A stretch of 37,035 nt of DNA. Origin: Methanoculleus sp. SDB. GTDB taxonomy: Archaea; Halobacteriota; Methanomicrobia; Methanomicrobiales; Methanomicrobiaceae. Of this stretch, positions 16,503 to 23,563 are shown piece after piece. The notes beneath the pieces were generated by a model that was not told the origin of the DNA, made no database searches, and saw only the letters and a program-made list of their open reading frames with translations. The position numbers were made by a program, and so were the translations under genes. Position 1 is the stretch's first letter; each line of letters opens with the position of its first letter. Where the stretch lies: assembly GCA_001412355.1 (NCBI GenBank), contig LKUD01000091.1, positions 1-37,035 of the forward strand, in the 5' to 3' direction.

Positions 16503-18916
16503 CTGCCGGGGAAGAACCGCTGAGGATCGCCGTCAATCAGGTAGAATACAGCACCACCCCCGAAGGACCGCTGATCCATCTCTTCGGCCGCCGGGAGACC
16601 GGCGAGGCGGTGCACGTGGAAGTCAGCGGATTCAGGCCGTATTTCTACGTCCCCCTCGATCAGGCCAGGGATGTGCCGCTCCCGGGGAGTGCGGAGGCAG
16701 ACCTCTCCCGGCGGTACTGGTCTATCCGCGGGGAGGAGCTCCGGCGGATTTACACGCTGCGGCCGACGGATGTGCGCGATGTGCGGGAGAGATACATCCA
16801 TTTCGAGGCGGATATTCCGTTTGCCACGCGGTTTATGATCGACAAGGGGATCACCGGCGGCGCGATCGTTCCCGGCACGATCGCAGGCGAAGAGGAGGTC
16901 CGGCCCGCGGTGGTCACGGCGCCCGCACGCCTCTGCCTGATCGATATCGAGTGCGAGGACGAGAGGGGATTTCCCGATCCTGACAGGGACCGGATCATCT
17001 GCATCACGGGCCATGACTCCTTTGAGGATGCCTACACCACGTTCTACCTCAATGCACCGGGTAATGATCCGGGTACGATAGAGCTCCATCACCGGGGCGA
17101 TCCCGACAACCCGTGCTTCCGCGAGGGCACTCATGCCGTCTGCATCTTCGAAGACGAAAAGAAGATGCTGTCCGCATTTGCCGACTACATCACCGAAACG
17201 GACCCCGATATTCTGAGCGGCTGGAATTTCACCGAGTTCGATATCCCGTACATCGTCCGCCGGATGGACGTGCTGGGCCTGCGCCCCGATAAAATGGCCC
17301 GACTTCCCGGACAATCGGGACGGAACGCCGTGCGGGGGCGGTCGGTCTTCGACCTGCTTTCCGCATACCGGAAGATGCAGGGGAGCCAGAAAGAGTCGTA
17401 CCGGCTCGACGCGATCGCGGAAGATGAGCTCGGCATCCGCAAAATTCGGTACGCAGGTTCGATCAGCGACCTCTGGAGGCATGATCCGGCACGGCTCATC
17501 GAATACAACCTCCGCGATGTCGAGCTATGCGTGGCAATCAACACGAAGAACAGCATCATCGATTTTTACCGCGAGATCGCCCGCTATGTCGGCTGCCCCC
17601 TCGATCGCACCCTCAACTCCTCGAACGTCATCGACATTTACATTCTCAGGAAAGCGTTCGGCACGTTCGTGCTGCCTTCGAAGGGATTTGCCGATGCCGA
17701 GGAGTTCGAGGGTGCGACGGTCTTCGATCCCACACGCGGCGTGAAGGAGAACGTAATCGTCCTCGACCTCAAATCCCTCTACCCGATGGCGATGATGACC
17801 ATCAACGCGTCGCCGGAGACGAAGGACCCGGACGGCGAGCTGTGCGCCCCGAACGGCATCAGGTTCCGGAAGTCACCGGACGGGCTTACGCGGAGCATCA
17901 TCGCCGAGCTTCTCGCCGAGCGCGACGATAAGAAAGAGCTCCGCAATACATTCCCGTACGGGTCGCCCGAGTACAGGCTCTACGATATCCAGCAGAACGT
18001 GCTGAAGGTAATCATGAACACCTACTACGGCGTCTCCGGCTACGCAAGGTTCCGCCTGTACGACCGCGAGATCGGATCGGCGGTCACCTCGGTCGGGCGG
18101 GCGATTATCGAACACACGAGAACGGTGATACAGGAGATCGGATACACCGTCCTCTATGGCGACACGGACTCGTGCATGGTGCAGCTGCCCGCCGCCGATC
18201 TCGATGCCACGATCCGGACCGCCCGCTCGATCGAAGAGCGTCTGAATACGAGTTATTCGGGTTTCGCCCGCGACGTGCTGGGTGCGGAGAGCCATTACTT
18301 TTCCATCAAGTTCGAAAAGGTGTACAGGCACTTCTTCCAGGCGGGAAAGAAGAAACGGTACGCAGGCCACCTGATCTGGAAAGAGGGAAAGGAGGTCGAC
18401 ACGATCGACATCGTCGGATTCGAGATGCGGCGGAGCGACTCCCCGCAGATCACCCGCGACGTGCAGGAGCGGGTGATGGGGCTCATCCTCAGGGGCAAGG
18501 ACCTCGCCGACGTGAGAGCGTATCTCTCCGCTGTCATCCGGCGGTACCGGCGCGGCGAGTACCCTCTCGACGAGGTGGGGATTCCCGGCGGAATCGGCAA
18601 ACATCTCGACACCTACGAGACGAAGGACGCCCACATCAGGGGAGCCTTCTATTCGAACGAATACCTGGGCACCGATTTCAAGCGGGGAAGCAAGCCGAAA
18701 CGGCTCTATATCAAAACAGTAACGGCACGATACCCGAAAACCGACGTAATCTGCTTTGAATACCCGGACCAGGTTCCGGAGGAGTTTGTGGTCGACTGGG
18801 AGACGATGCTCGACAAGACGCTGAAACAGCCGATCGCCCGGATCATCGAGGCCGTCGGGTGGAAATGGTCGGATATGGACCCGACCCGCACCACGCTCTT
18901 CGATTTCGGGATGTAG
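16499..18916 (+). CDS. polB: Family B DNA polymerase
   Basis: Replicative or repair DNA polymerase with 3'-5' proofreading, 805 residues. Exonuclease motif I is LIDIECEDE (about 147-155) and motif II SGWNFTEFDIPYI. The polymerase motifs are DLKSLYPMAMM (about 423), VLKVIMNTYYGVSGY, and YGDTDSC (about 553) with the two catalytic aspartates; KKKRYAG follows. The C-terminus TRTTLFDFGM resembles a PCNA-interacting peptide. The GTG start overlaps the mdh stop by four bases, which implies coupled translation of a metabolic and a replication gene. No intein is present. Confidence 0.95.
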   Translation: MTAGEEPLRIAVNQVEYSTTPEGPLIHLFGRRETGEAVHVEVSGFRPYFYVPLDQARDVPLPGSAEADLSRRYWSIRGEELRRIYTLRPTDVRDVRERYIHFEADIPFATRFMIDKGITGGAIVPGTIAGEEEVRPAVVTAPARLCLIDIECEDERGFPDPDRDRIICITGHDSFEDAYTTFYLNAPGNDPGTIELHHRGDPDNPCFREGTHAVCIFEDEKKMLSAFADYITETDPDILSGWNFTEFDIPYIVRRMDVLGLRPDKMARLPGQSGRNAVRGRSVFDLLSAYRKMQGSQKESYRLDAIAEDELGIRKIRYAGSISDLWRHDPARLIEYNLRDVELCVAINTKNSIIDFYREIARYVGCPLDRTLNSSNVIDIYILRKAFGTFVLPSKGFADAEEFEGATVFDPTRGVKENVIVLDLKSLYPMAMMTINASPETKDPDGELCAPNGIRFRKSPDGLTRSIIAELLAERDDKKELRNTFPYGSPEYRLYDIQQNVLKVIMNTYYGVSGYARFRLYDREIGSAVTSVGRAIIEHTRTVIQEIGYTVLYGDTDSCMVQLPAADLDATIRTARSIEERLNTSYSGFARDVLGAESHYFSIKFEKVYRHFFQAGKKKRYAGHLIWKEGKEVDTIDIVGFEMRRSDSPQITRDVQERVMGLILRGKDLADVRAYLSAVIRRYRRGEYPLDEVGIPGGIGKHLDTYETKDAHIRGAFYSNEYLGTDFKRGSKPKRLYIKTVTARYPKTDVICFEYPDQVPEEFVVDWETMLDKTLKQPIARIIEAVGWKWSDMDPTRTTLFDFGM

Positions 18917-19012
18917 CGGTGAGGGGCCGCGATCCCGTCGCTACAGCCGAAGAAGCGCCGGATGGTGCCGGGTTCCGGCCGAAGCCCGTTCCCGGACCGG
19001 GGCTGACGCACG

Positions 19013-19528
19013 TTACGCAGGCGGTTCAAGGATCGCTTTAAGCTCTCCCGCCCATGCGGCGATCTCGTCCCAGTCCCTGAAGTCGGCCGATTCCGAGGCC
19101 CCGGAAAGGGAGATTATCTGCCGGTCGGCTTCGGAAAGTTCTTCGAAAACCATTTTTCCTGCAAAGATCCCCACGTCGAGGGGATGCACATACGGGCGGA
19201 TCGCATGGATTGCGGCAAGGGCTTTCTGGCGGTTATCCTCGGTCGGCTCCCGCATCGAGAATCCGACGGCAAAGATGGCAACCGGCATTTTCCTGAGCGC
19301 CTCCTGAAAGAGCTTCACGAAATCCACCGCTTCGACAAGCCATTTTCCCATGTAGATCGGGCTTCCGATCACGATGCCGTCGTACCCGGTGATGTTTTTT
19401 ATCTCCATAACGCTTTTCAGATCGCTTTCGATACCCTGCTCCTGCAGAACTTCCGCGATCGCCTCGGCAATCTCACGGGTCGAGCCGTACCGGGACGCGT
19501 ATGCAATAAGAACTTTCTGTACTGCCAT
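19013..19528 (-). CDS. Flavodoxin-domain protein
   Basis: Cytoplasmic FMN-binding protein of about 171 residues from the long flavodoxin/HemG-like group. The phosphate loop is ASRYGSTREIAEAI at the N-terminus, with GIVIGSPIYMGKWL and AIFAVGFSMREP forming the other flavin loops. Relatives act as electron carriers or protoporphyrinogen oxidase-like enzymes; the sequence does not choose. ATG 19528 gives the usual N-terminus. A GTG at 19537, six bases after GGAG, is a good alternative. It is convergent with polB across a 96-base gap in which nothing else is seen. Confidence 0.88.
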   Translation of the reverse strand: MAVQKVLIAYASRYGSTREIAEAIAEVLQEQGIESDLKSVMEIKNITGYDGIVIGSPIYMGKWLVEAVDFVKLFQEALRKMPVAIFAVGFSMREPTEDNRQKALAAIHAIRPYVHPLDVGIFAGKMVFEELSEADRQIISLSGASESADFRDWDEIAAWAGELKAILEPPA

Positions 19529-19659
19529 TCGGATCACACACCTCTCCGGACCACCATCCGGTTTTCGTCAGATGCATTTTCTCCCGCCACGGCAATATGT
19601 CTTCTCCCGAAAAGGAGACGTCCATATCTTTATCTTGGTTTTTGCGGCATAGGAGATGT

Positions 19660-20448
19660 ATGCGAGACATACCAGACACCGCCCGGGTCCTGCGAATGGC
19701 CGCCGTCTGCCTGCTGGGCATACTCCTTGCCGCCGCGACACTTCCGGGCGTCTCCTGTGCGAAAACCGTCACCGCCACCATCGGGGATGAGGTGCGCCTC
19801 TCCGGTGCGGCTGCGGGGAGCGACACGGTCTACCTCTTTCTCACGGGCCCCAACCTCGCTCCGAACGGAGTGAGGCTCGACAATATCAGGTCGGCGGTCG
19901 TCACAGGCAATCCCGGCAGTTTTACGCGCGTAACTGTGATGGGCACCACCTGGAGTTACCGGTGGAATACCCGCACCGGCGGCGGCACTCCTGACGCCGG
20001 GACGTACACGGTCTACGCCGTACTCCTCCCGAACGGCAGGCAGGATCTGGCCGGCACCGACTACGAAACGATCTCGGTCGTCCTCGCCGCAGGCGGTATC
20101 GAGACGGTGACGACCGGCTCGATTCTCGTCACGTCCATCCCTGCGGGTGCCCGTGTCCTGCTGGACGGAAACGAGCAGGGAACCACTCCCGTCACGATCA
20201 GGGCCCTCGACCCCGGAACGTACACCCTCGTCCTGCTGGCAGACAATTTCACCCCGATCGAGGAGACGGTGCAGGTCGAGACCGGCAGGACGACGAACGT
20301 CACCCGGACACTGAAGCGGCCCACACCGGTGTCGACGGCCCTCACGACACCCGAACAGCCTGCATCGCCGTCACCGACACAATCCGCGGGCGCGGGATGG
20401 GTGGTGGCGGGTGGTCTGCTCGGGGCATGGATCTTCGGGCGCCGGTAA
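19660..20448 (+). CDS. Exported PEGA-domain protein (probable DUF3821)
   Basis: Surface protein of 262 residues. The signal peptide occupies about residues 1-35 (hydrophobic core VLRMAAVCLLGILLAAATL). The domain at about 36-145 resembles the DUF3821 module common in Methanomicrobiales (IGDEVRLSGAA, YLFLTGPNL, then TWSYRWNT and DAGTYTVYAV). A PEGA domain at about 150-220 (GSILVTSIPAGARVLLDG, YTLVLLADNF) is followed by a Pro/Thr/Ser-rich linker and a C-terminal anchor GWVVAGGLLGAWIFGRR. The start is set by AGGAG six bases before ATG 19660. A TATA-like stretch near 19623-19635 may drive it. Function unknown; likely cell-surface adhesion or envelope role. Confidence 0.85.
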   Translation: MRDIPDTARVLRMAAVCLLGILLAAATLPGVSCAKTVTATIGDEVRLSGAAAGSDTVYLFLTGPNLAPNGVRLDNIRSAVVTGNPGSFTRVTVMGTTWSYRWNTRTGGGTPDAGTYTVYAVLLPNGRQDLAGTDYETISVVLAAGGIETVTTGSILVTSIPAGARVLLDGNEQGTTPVTIRALDPGTYTLVLLADNFTPIEETVQVETGRTTNVTRTLKRPTPVSTALTTPEQPASPSPTQSAGAGWVVAGGLLGAWIFGRR

Positions 20449-20463
20449 CGGAGGTACAGGCAG

Positions 20464-20811
20464 GTGCCGCGTGACCTTACCCCGGCGGATATCGCCATAC
20501 TCCGGAAACTGGCCCCTGAACGGGAGGGCATCGGCTGTCCCGGCTCGGGGCACGACTTCCACTCAATCCTCCCTCCGCTCTCGAATCACATCGCCGTGGA
20601 CAATGAGGACTTCAGGCGGCGTATCGGGCGATTATCCGCAGACGAATGGAAATATCTCACCGATCGTATCCTCTCCGGGGACGAGAGTCTCGGGTGTCTG
20701 CCCGAAGAGGACGTGGAAGACGTTGCCGGGTGCATCGCACGCCATGTCTCGGAGGCATCGGCACAGCAGGTCCGAAATATCTATTACCTTTCCGTGTGCG
20801 GCGTGCTCTGA
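20464..20811 (+). CDS. Hypothetical protein, 115 residues
   Basis: Unrecognised small soluble protein. The GTG start is supported by GGAGG nine bases upstream, and the gene follows the PEGA gene by 15 bases, so co-transcription is likely. The sequence is mostly helical and acidic, with two regular helix-forming blocks (EDFRRRIGRLSADEWKYLTD and EDVEDVAGCIARHVSEA), three cysteines (CPGSG, GCLPE, SVCGVL among the candidate positions) and no signal peptide or membrane segment. Good Shine-Dalgarno, GC-rich third positions and a clean stop argue that it is real. A Methanomicrobiales-specific family is plausible. I do not assign a function. Confidence 0.7.
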   Translation: MPRDLTPADIAILRKLAPEREGIGCPGSGHDFHSILPPLSNHIAVDNEDFRRRIGRLSADEWKYLTDRILSGDESLGCLPEEDVEDVAGCIARHVSEASAQQVRNIYYLSVCGVL

Positions 20812-20866
20812 CGCACGCCTCAAAGCATTGATACGGTCAGGGAGCAAACACACAGATTGATCAACC

Positions 20867-21055
20867 ATGCCAATCGTTACGCTTGAAATCTCCAAAGGAC
20901 GGACACGCGAACAGAAGAAACAGCTCGTCGAAGGGATTACCGACCTTATCGTGACCACCCTTAATGTCCCCCCCGACTGGGTGACGATACTAATCCATGA
21001 AATGGACAGGGATTCCATCGGAAAAGCCGGGAAACTGCTCTCCGAAGATGACTGA
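20867..21055 (+). CDS. 4-oxalocrotonate tautomerase family protein
   Basis: Very small enzyme of 62 residues with the tautomerase fold. Proline follows the initiator methionine (MPIVTLEISKGRTREQKKQLVEGITD) and would become the catalytic N-terminal Pro1 after methionine removal. The rest matches the beta-alpha-beta unit (VPPDWVTILIHEMDRDSIGKAGKLLSE). Relatives interconvert keto and enol acids as hexamers; the substrate here is unknown. Its last eight bases overlap the ATG of the RDD gene (ATGACTGA), so the two were probably translated together. Confidence 0.9.
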   Translation: MPIVTLEISKGRTREQKKQLVEGITDLIVTTLNVPPDWVTILIHEMDRDSIGKAGKLLSEDD

Positions 21056-21541
21056 CAGGACAGACGAGCCGGTGGTGATACAACTCCGCCTTGCGACGTG
21101 GGGATCGCGCTTCTGGGCCTGGCTTATCGACATTATCCTTGTCGGGATTATCGCGTCGGTGATGTGGAACCCATAGCCGTCTTCGTCCGGTCAGGCGCAT
21201 CCCTTCCATTTTCGGGAATAGAGCAGATTGCCACGCACGGCGTCCTGCAGTGGGTCTACTGGACGATCCTTGAAGGGAGGACGGGGCAGTCGGCCGGAAA
21301 GATGGTCATGCACATCCGCATGACCGCCGCCGACGGAACCCCGGCCGGATATGCGAACGCAGCCATCGAAAGTTTCGGCAAGGCATTTCTGCTCGTCATC
21401 GACTGCCTGATCGGGTGGCTGGCGATGGGAGGCCGGCGGCTGCGGCTCTTCAACCGCATTTCCGGCACTATCGTCATCACCGACGAACTACCCGAAACGC
21501 CGGAAGGAGTCGTGTATATAAAAGACGGCGAGGATACCTGA
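21048..21541 (+). pseudogene. RDD-family membrane protein, frameshifted
   Basis: Two frames together encode one RDD-type membrane protein. From ATG 21048 the frame reads the first helix (LATWGSRFWAWLIDIILVGIIASVMWNP) and then hits TAG at 21174-21176. The rest (WTILEGRTGQSAGKMVMHIR, a second helix near FGKAFLLVIDCLIGWLAMGG, and RLFNRISGTIVI) continues in the frame that ends at 21541. Adding one C to the CCC at 21170-21172 joins them as MWNP-IAVFVRSG and gives about 164 residues with normal RDD features. So a one-base deletion in a C-run, a sequencing error, or less likely programmed frameshifting is present. RDD proteins are of poorly known function, some linked to ion or solute transport. Confidence 0.82.
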
Positions 21542-21547
21542 ATCCCG

Positions 21548-22003
21548 TTATTGGAATCCGTTTTCCGGAGTTACGACAGGGTATCCCGCTATTTTCCATC
21601 CATTAATGCCGCCTTCCAGGGTATAAATTTTCATAAAGCCCATCTCCTCCATCAGCGACATCGTGGAGGCGCTCCGACTCCCTGTGGTATCATACAGGAG
21701 ATACTCCCTGTTCCGGTCGAGGGCTGCGAGACGGTCGGTAAAATTGAGATCCCGTGTGTCGAGGTTGACCGATCCCGCAATGAATCCCTGTGCACGCTCA
21801 TCGGGTTTCCGGACGTCGAGGATGATAAAATCGGCATTGCCTGCATTTTTTTCAATAAGAAAGGCTGCTTCGTGGGGGGATACGTCGCGAACGACGACGG
21901 CCGTATCCGTATCGACCGCACCCGGGGGGTGCGCGACACATCCCGCCGCACAAAGACAGGCATACAGGATCAGAACAACCGACCATATTCCGGCCCGATA
22001 CAT
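21548..22003 (-). CDS. Rhodanese-like lipoprotein lacking catalytic Cys
   Basis: Exported, probably lipid-anchored protein of 151 residues. Residues 1-22 are a signal peptide (IWSVVLILYACLCAAGC) with a lipobox-like AAGC at 19-22. The rest is a single rhodanese domain: FIILDVRKPDERAQGFIAGSVNLDTRDLNF, then the active-site loop and GFMKIYTLEGGINGWKIAGYPV. The loop reads YDTTGSRS where active rhodaneses have YC-x-x-G-x-RS, so aspartate (about residue 105) stands in place of the sulfur-carrying cysteine. It is therefore not a classical sulfurtransferase. The start ATG 22003 follows GGAAAGGG. The frame is open upstream to 22186, but the signal peptide fixes the start. It is convergent with the RDD gene. 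Confidence 0.85.
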   Translation of the reverse strand: MYRAGIWSVVLILYACLCAAGCVAHPPGAVDTDTAVVVRDVSPHEAAFLIEKNAGNADFIILDVRKPDERAQGFIAGSVNLDTRDLNFTDRLAALDRNREYLLYDTTGSRSASTMSLMEEMGFMKIYTLEGGINGWKIAGYPVVTPENGFQ

Positions 22004-22069
22004 CCCTTTCCGAACAGTATAACAGTCATCTGTCGCCACGGGTGGCACTCCGCCGCAATGTGTGCAATA

Positions 22070-22092
22070 ATTTACTCTTGCCCGGAGTAAAT
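22070..22092. repeat. Perfect palindrome, likely operator of the rhodanese gene
   Basis: ATTTACTC (22070-22077) and GAGTAAAT (22085-22092) are perfect 8-bp inverted arms around a 7-base spacer. On the minus strand the element lies directly after a TATA box (22096-22106) and covers the predicted transcription start of the rhodanese gene, the classic place for a repressor site. It lacks a T-run on either side, so a terminator is less likely. Confidence 0.5.
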
Positions 22093-22095
22093 GAA

Positions 22096-22106
22096 CCCTT
22101 TTATGC
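22096..22106 (-). promoter_or_regulatory. TATA box of the rhodanese lipoprotein gene
   Basis: The minus strand reads GCATAAAAGGG. The predicted start lies near 22076, inside the palindrome described at 22070-22092, leaving a leader of roughly 70 bases before ATG 22003. A nearer GTTATACTG at about 22015-22023 is too close to the ATG to be the main element. Confidence 0.5.
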
Positions 22107-22376
22107 TGTCCGCCATCCGGCGGCCGGCGCCGGCAGAACGAGTTGTGCATCGGCGATAGCGCAGAAGATAATGACGGCGGCGACATTCATGTTCGCCAGA
22201 CGGGCAGGCTGCGAAGAGGATCGTGACGTCGAGTGAGGCCGGGGACGGGCCGCCTGAAGCCACGGGAAAGCATGACGGCCGCAGAGTGCCATGACCGGGA
22301 GGCGTGGCGGGCAGGTGATATTTTTTCCGGAATGCGGACGGGAGATCAGAGATCAGGAGGTGATGATCCGACAGAG
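22107..22376. other. Gap with no confident gene
   Basis: These 270 bases between the divergent rhodanese and UPF0316 genes hold no supported gene. On the minus strand, pieces of two frames look coding-like: a hydrophobic VAAVIIFCAIADAQLVLPAP piece (about 22105-22190), and a short MADSIKGFIYSGQE piece ending at about 22072. They are in different frames, so they may be remnants of a small membrane protein or chance. On the plus strand a T-run (TATTTTTTCC, near 22320-22328) could end a transcript. No tRNA, SRP RNA or RNase P RNA motif was found by eye. Confidence 0.3.
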
Positions 22377-22377
22377 C

Positions 22378-22390
22378 GATACTTATACTC
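22378..22390 (+). promoter_or_regulatory. TATA box of the UPF0316 gene
   Basis: GATACTTATACTCC at 22378-22391 is a TATA-like element. Transcription would begin near 22410, giving a leader of about 27 bases with GGAGG some eleven bases before the ATG at 22437. Confidence 0.45.
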
Positions 22391-22436
22391 CTGAATGCAC
22401 AATCCCTAGCCAGACACAAACGGAGGACGGACGCTG

Positions 22437-23033
22437 ATGGTTCCATTCGATCTTCTGGCAAACGATACGGTGGCAGCGTTCGCCATCCCCGTACTCATAT
22501 TCCTTGCGCGCGTGGCCGACGTCACATTCGGGACGATGCGCATCATCTTCGTGTCCCGGGGTCTCAAGATGGTCGCACCCGTGCTTGCGTTCTTCGAGAT
22601 CCTCATCTGGCTCCTTGCCATCGGACAGGTCTTTTCAAACCTTACGAACGTCGCAAATTACCTTGCCTATGCAGGGGGATTCGCACTGGGCAACTTCGTA
22701 GGAATACTGGTCGAGGAAAAAGTTGCAATGGGGCTGGCGCTTGTCCGGATCATTACCCAGTACGATGCCTCGGAGCTGCTCGGGGAGCTGAAATCCGGCG
22801 GTTTCGGCATGACCGTCATCAATGCCGAGGGAAAGCACGGGCAGGTGAAGCTGATCTTTGCGGTCGTCAAGCGAAAAGAGATCCCCGATGTTCTCAATCT
22901 CGTAAATACCTATAATCCAAACTCCTTTTATACCATCGAGGATGTGCGCTCCGCTTCCGGAGGCGTGTTTTCCGGAACCGTGAAGAAACACCCACGGCGG
23001 GGAGTGTTCCGGTTCTCACGAAAAGGAAAATAG
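22437..23033 (+). CDS. UPF0316 (DUF2179-type) membrane protein
   Basis: Protein of 198 residues with three N-terminal transmembrane helices (about 10-28, 40-62 and 70-92), including the family phrase RVADVTFGTMRIIFVSRG, and a cytoplasmic C-terminal DUF2179-like domain (DASELLGELKSGGFGMTVINAEGKHG and FAVVKRKEIPDVLNLVNTYNPNSFYTIEDV). The C-terminal tail is strongly basic (KKHPRRGVFRFSRKGK). Members occur in bacteria and archaea; the cytoplasmic domain resembles small ligand-binding modules, but function is not established. The start is supported by GGAGG upstream. Ends in a hairpin terminator. Confidence 0.88.
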   Translation: MVPFDLLANDTVAAFAIPVLIFLARVADVTFGTMRIIFVSRGLKMVAPVLAFFEILIWLLAIGQVFSNLTNVANYLAYAGGFALGNFVGILVEEKVAMGLALVRIITQYDASELLGELKSGGFGMTVINAEGKHGQVKLIFAVVKRKEIPDVLNLVNTYNPNSFYTIEDVRSASGGVFSGTVKKHPRRGVFRFSRKGK

Positions 23034-23039
23034 AGGAAT

Positions 23040-23073
23040 CCCGCAGCCGCTTATTCCTGCGGCTTTTTGCGGG
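23040..23073 (+). terminator. Hairpin plus T-run after UPF0316 gene
   Basis: CCGCAG (23041-23046) pairs with CTGCGG (23057-23062) and is followed by CTTTTTG. An alternative outer pairing CCCGCA/TGCGGG spans 23040-23073. This looks like an intrinsic terminator for the plus-strand gene, and it is embedded in the last codons of the convergent gene at 23051-23497. Confidence 0.55.
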
Positions 23074-23497
23074 AAAATCCGTTGATTTCGCAGCTCGGGC
23101 CGCATTCGGATGAGTTTTTGTCGACAACGCGGTAGGCGTTTGCGAGAACGGAGGAATTTGCAAGAAGTCCCGCTATCAGCACCACTTCCAGTATCTCATC
23201 CCGGGTCGCTCCCTTGCTCATCGCAGACGTCATGTGGTACTCCACGCAATGGGTGCACCCGAGTGCGGCCCCGACGGCAAGACTGATCAGTTCGACGTAC
23301 TTGGGATCGATGGTGCTCGTATGCGTAACCGAATCCTTGTAAAGAAGGTGCGAAACGAGCACTTCGGGCCGCTGCGCCATTCGCTGAAAGATGAGCGGCA
23401 CGGCACCGAATTCATCCTCGATCTCGCGAAGCCACCGGGACGCGGTCTTGTCTGCACCCCGGTCGATTATTTCCTGTAAGATATCGTCAAACTCCAC
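23051..23497 (-). CDS. Carboxymuconolactone decarboxylase/AhpD family protein
   Basis: All-helical protein of 148 residues in the CMD/AhpD family. The conserved redox-type motif is present as GCTHCVEYHMTSAMSKGATRDEI, with Cys-x-x-Cys and the downstream His, so a peroxidase-linked or thiol-disulfide role is more likely than decarboxylation. The start is GTG 23497; an ATG four bases earlier is out of frame. The C-terminal tail has two additional cysteines (SSECGPSCEING), possibly a second redox or metal pair. It lies 66 bases beyond the mmp7 stop on the same strand, and may have its own promoter. Confidence 0.88.
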   Translation of the reverse strand: MEFDDILQEIIDRGADKTASRWLREIEDEFGAVPLIFQRMAQRPEVLVSHLLYKDSVTHTSTIDPKYVELISLAVGAALGCTHCVEYHMTSAMSKGATRDEILEVVLIAGLLANSSVLANAYRVVDKNSSECGPSCEINGFSRKKPQE

Positions 23498-23548
23498 ACA
23501 TCCACCACACTGATTTCCGAGGACGTATCTCTCATGGTAGTGTCTGCC

Positions 23549-23560
23549 GGGTAAAATATG
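23549..23560 (-). promoter_or_regulatory. TATA-like element before the AhpD-family gene
   Basis: The minus strand reads CATATTTTAC at 23560-23551, a few bases past the mmp7 stop. It could be the promoter of the AhpD-like gene (start about 23530, GTG at 23497) or a weak oligo-T terminator of the mmp operon. The sequence does not decide. Confidence 0.35.
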
Positions 23561-23563
23561 GCA

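Noticed and set aside
16199-17482. 427-codon open frame opposite mdh and polB
   Set aside because: It spans the junction of two firm genes on the other strand and has low-complexity, shadow-like composition.
21098-21200. Independent start of the second RDD frame at GTG 21098
   Set aside because: Residues read from there up to about 21170 do not look like RDD; the other frame carries the true first helix over the same bases.
22070-22092. Palindrome read as a terminator
   Set aside because: There is no T-run after either arm, and the element sits between a TATA box and a start site.
22004-22186. N-terminal extension of the rhodanese with a zinc-ribbon-like NYCTHCGG
   Set aside because: The signal peptide begins at ATG 22003, the extension would hide it, and the TATA box at 22096-22106 lies within the extension.
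22107-22376. Structured RNA such as RNase P or SRP RNA
   Set aside because: GC-rich and gene-free, but none of the conserved sequence blocks of those RNAs could be found on either strand.
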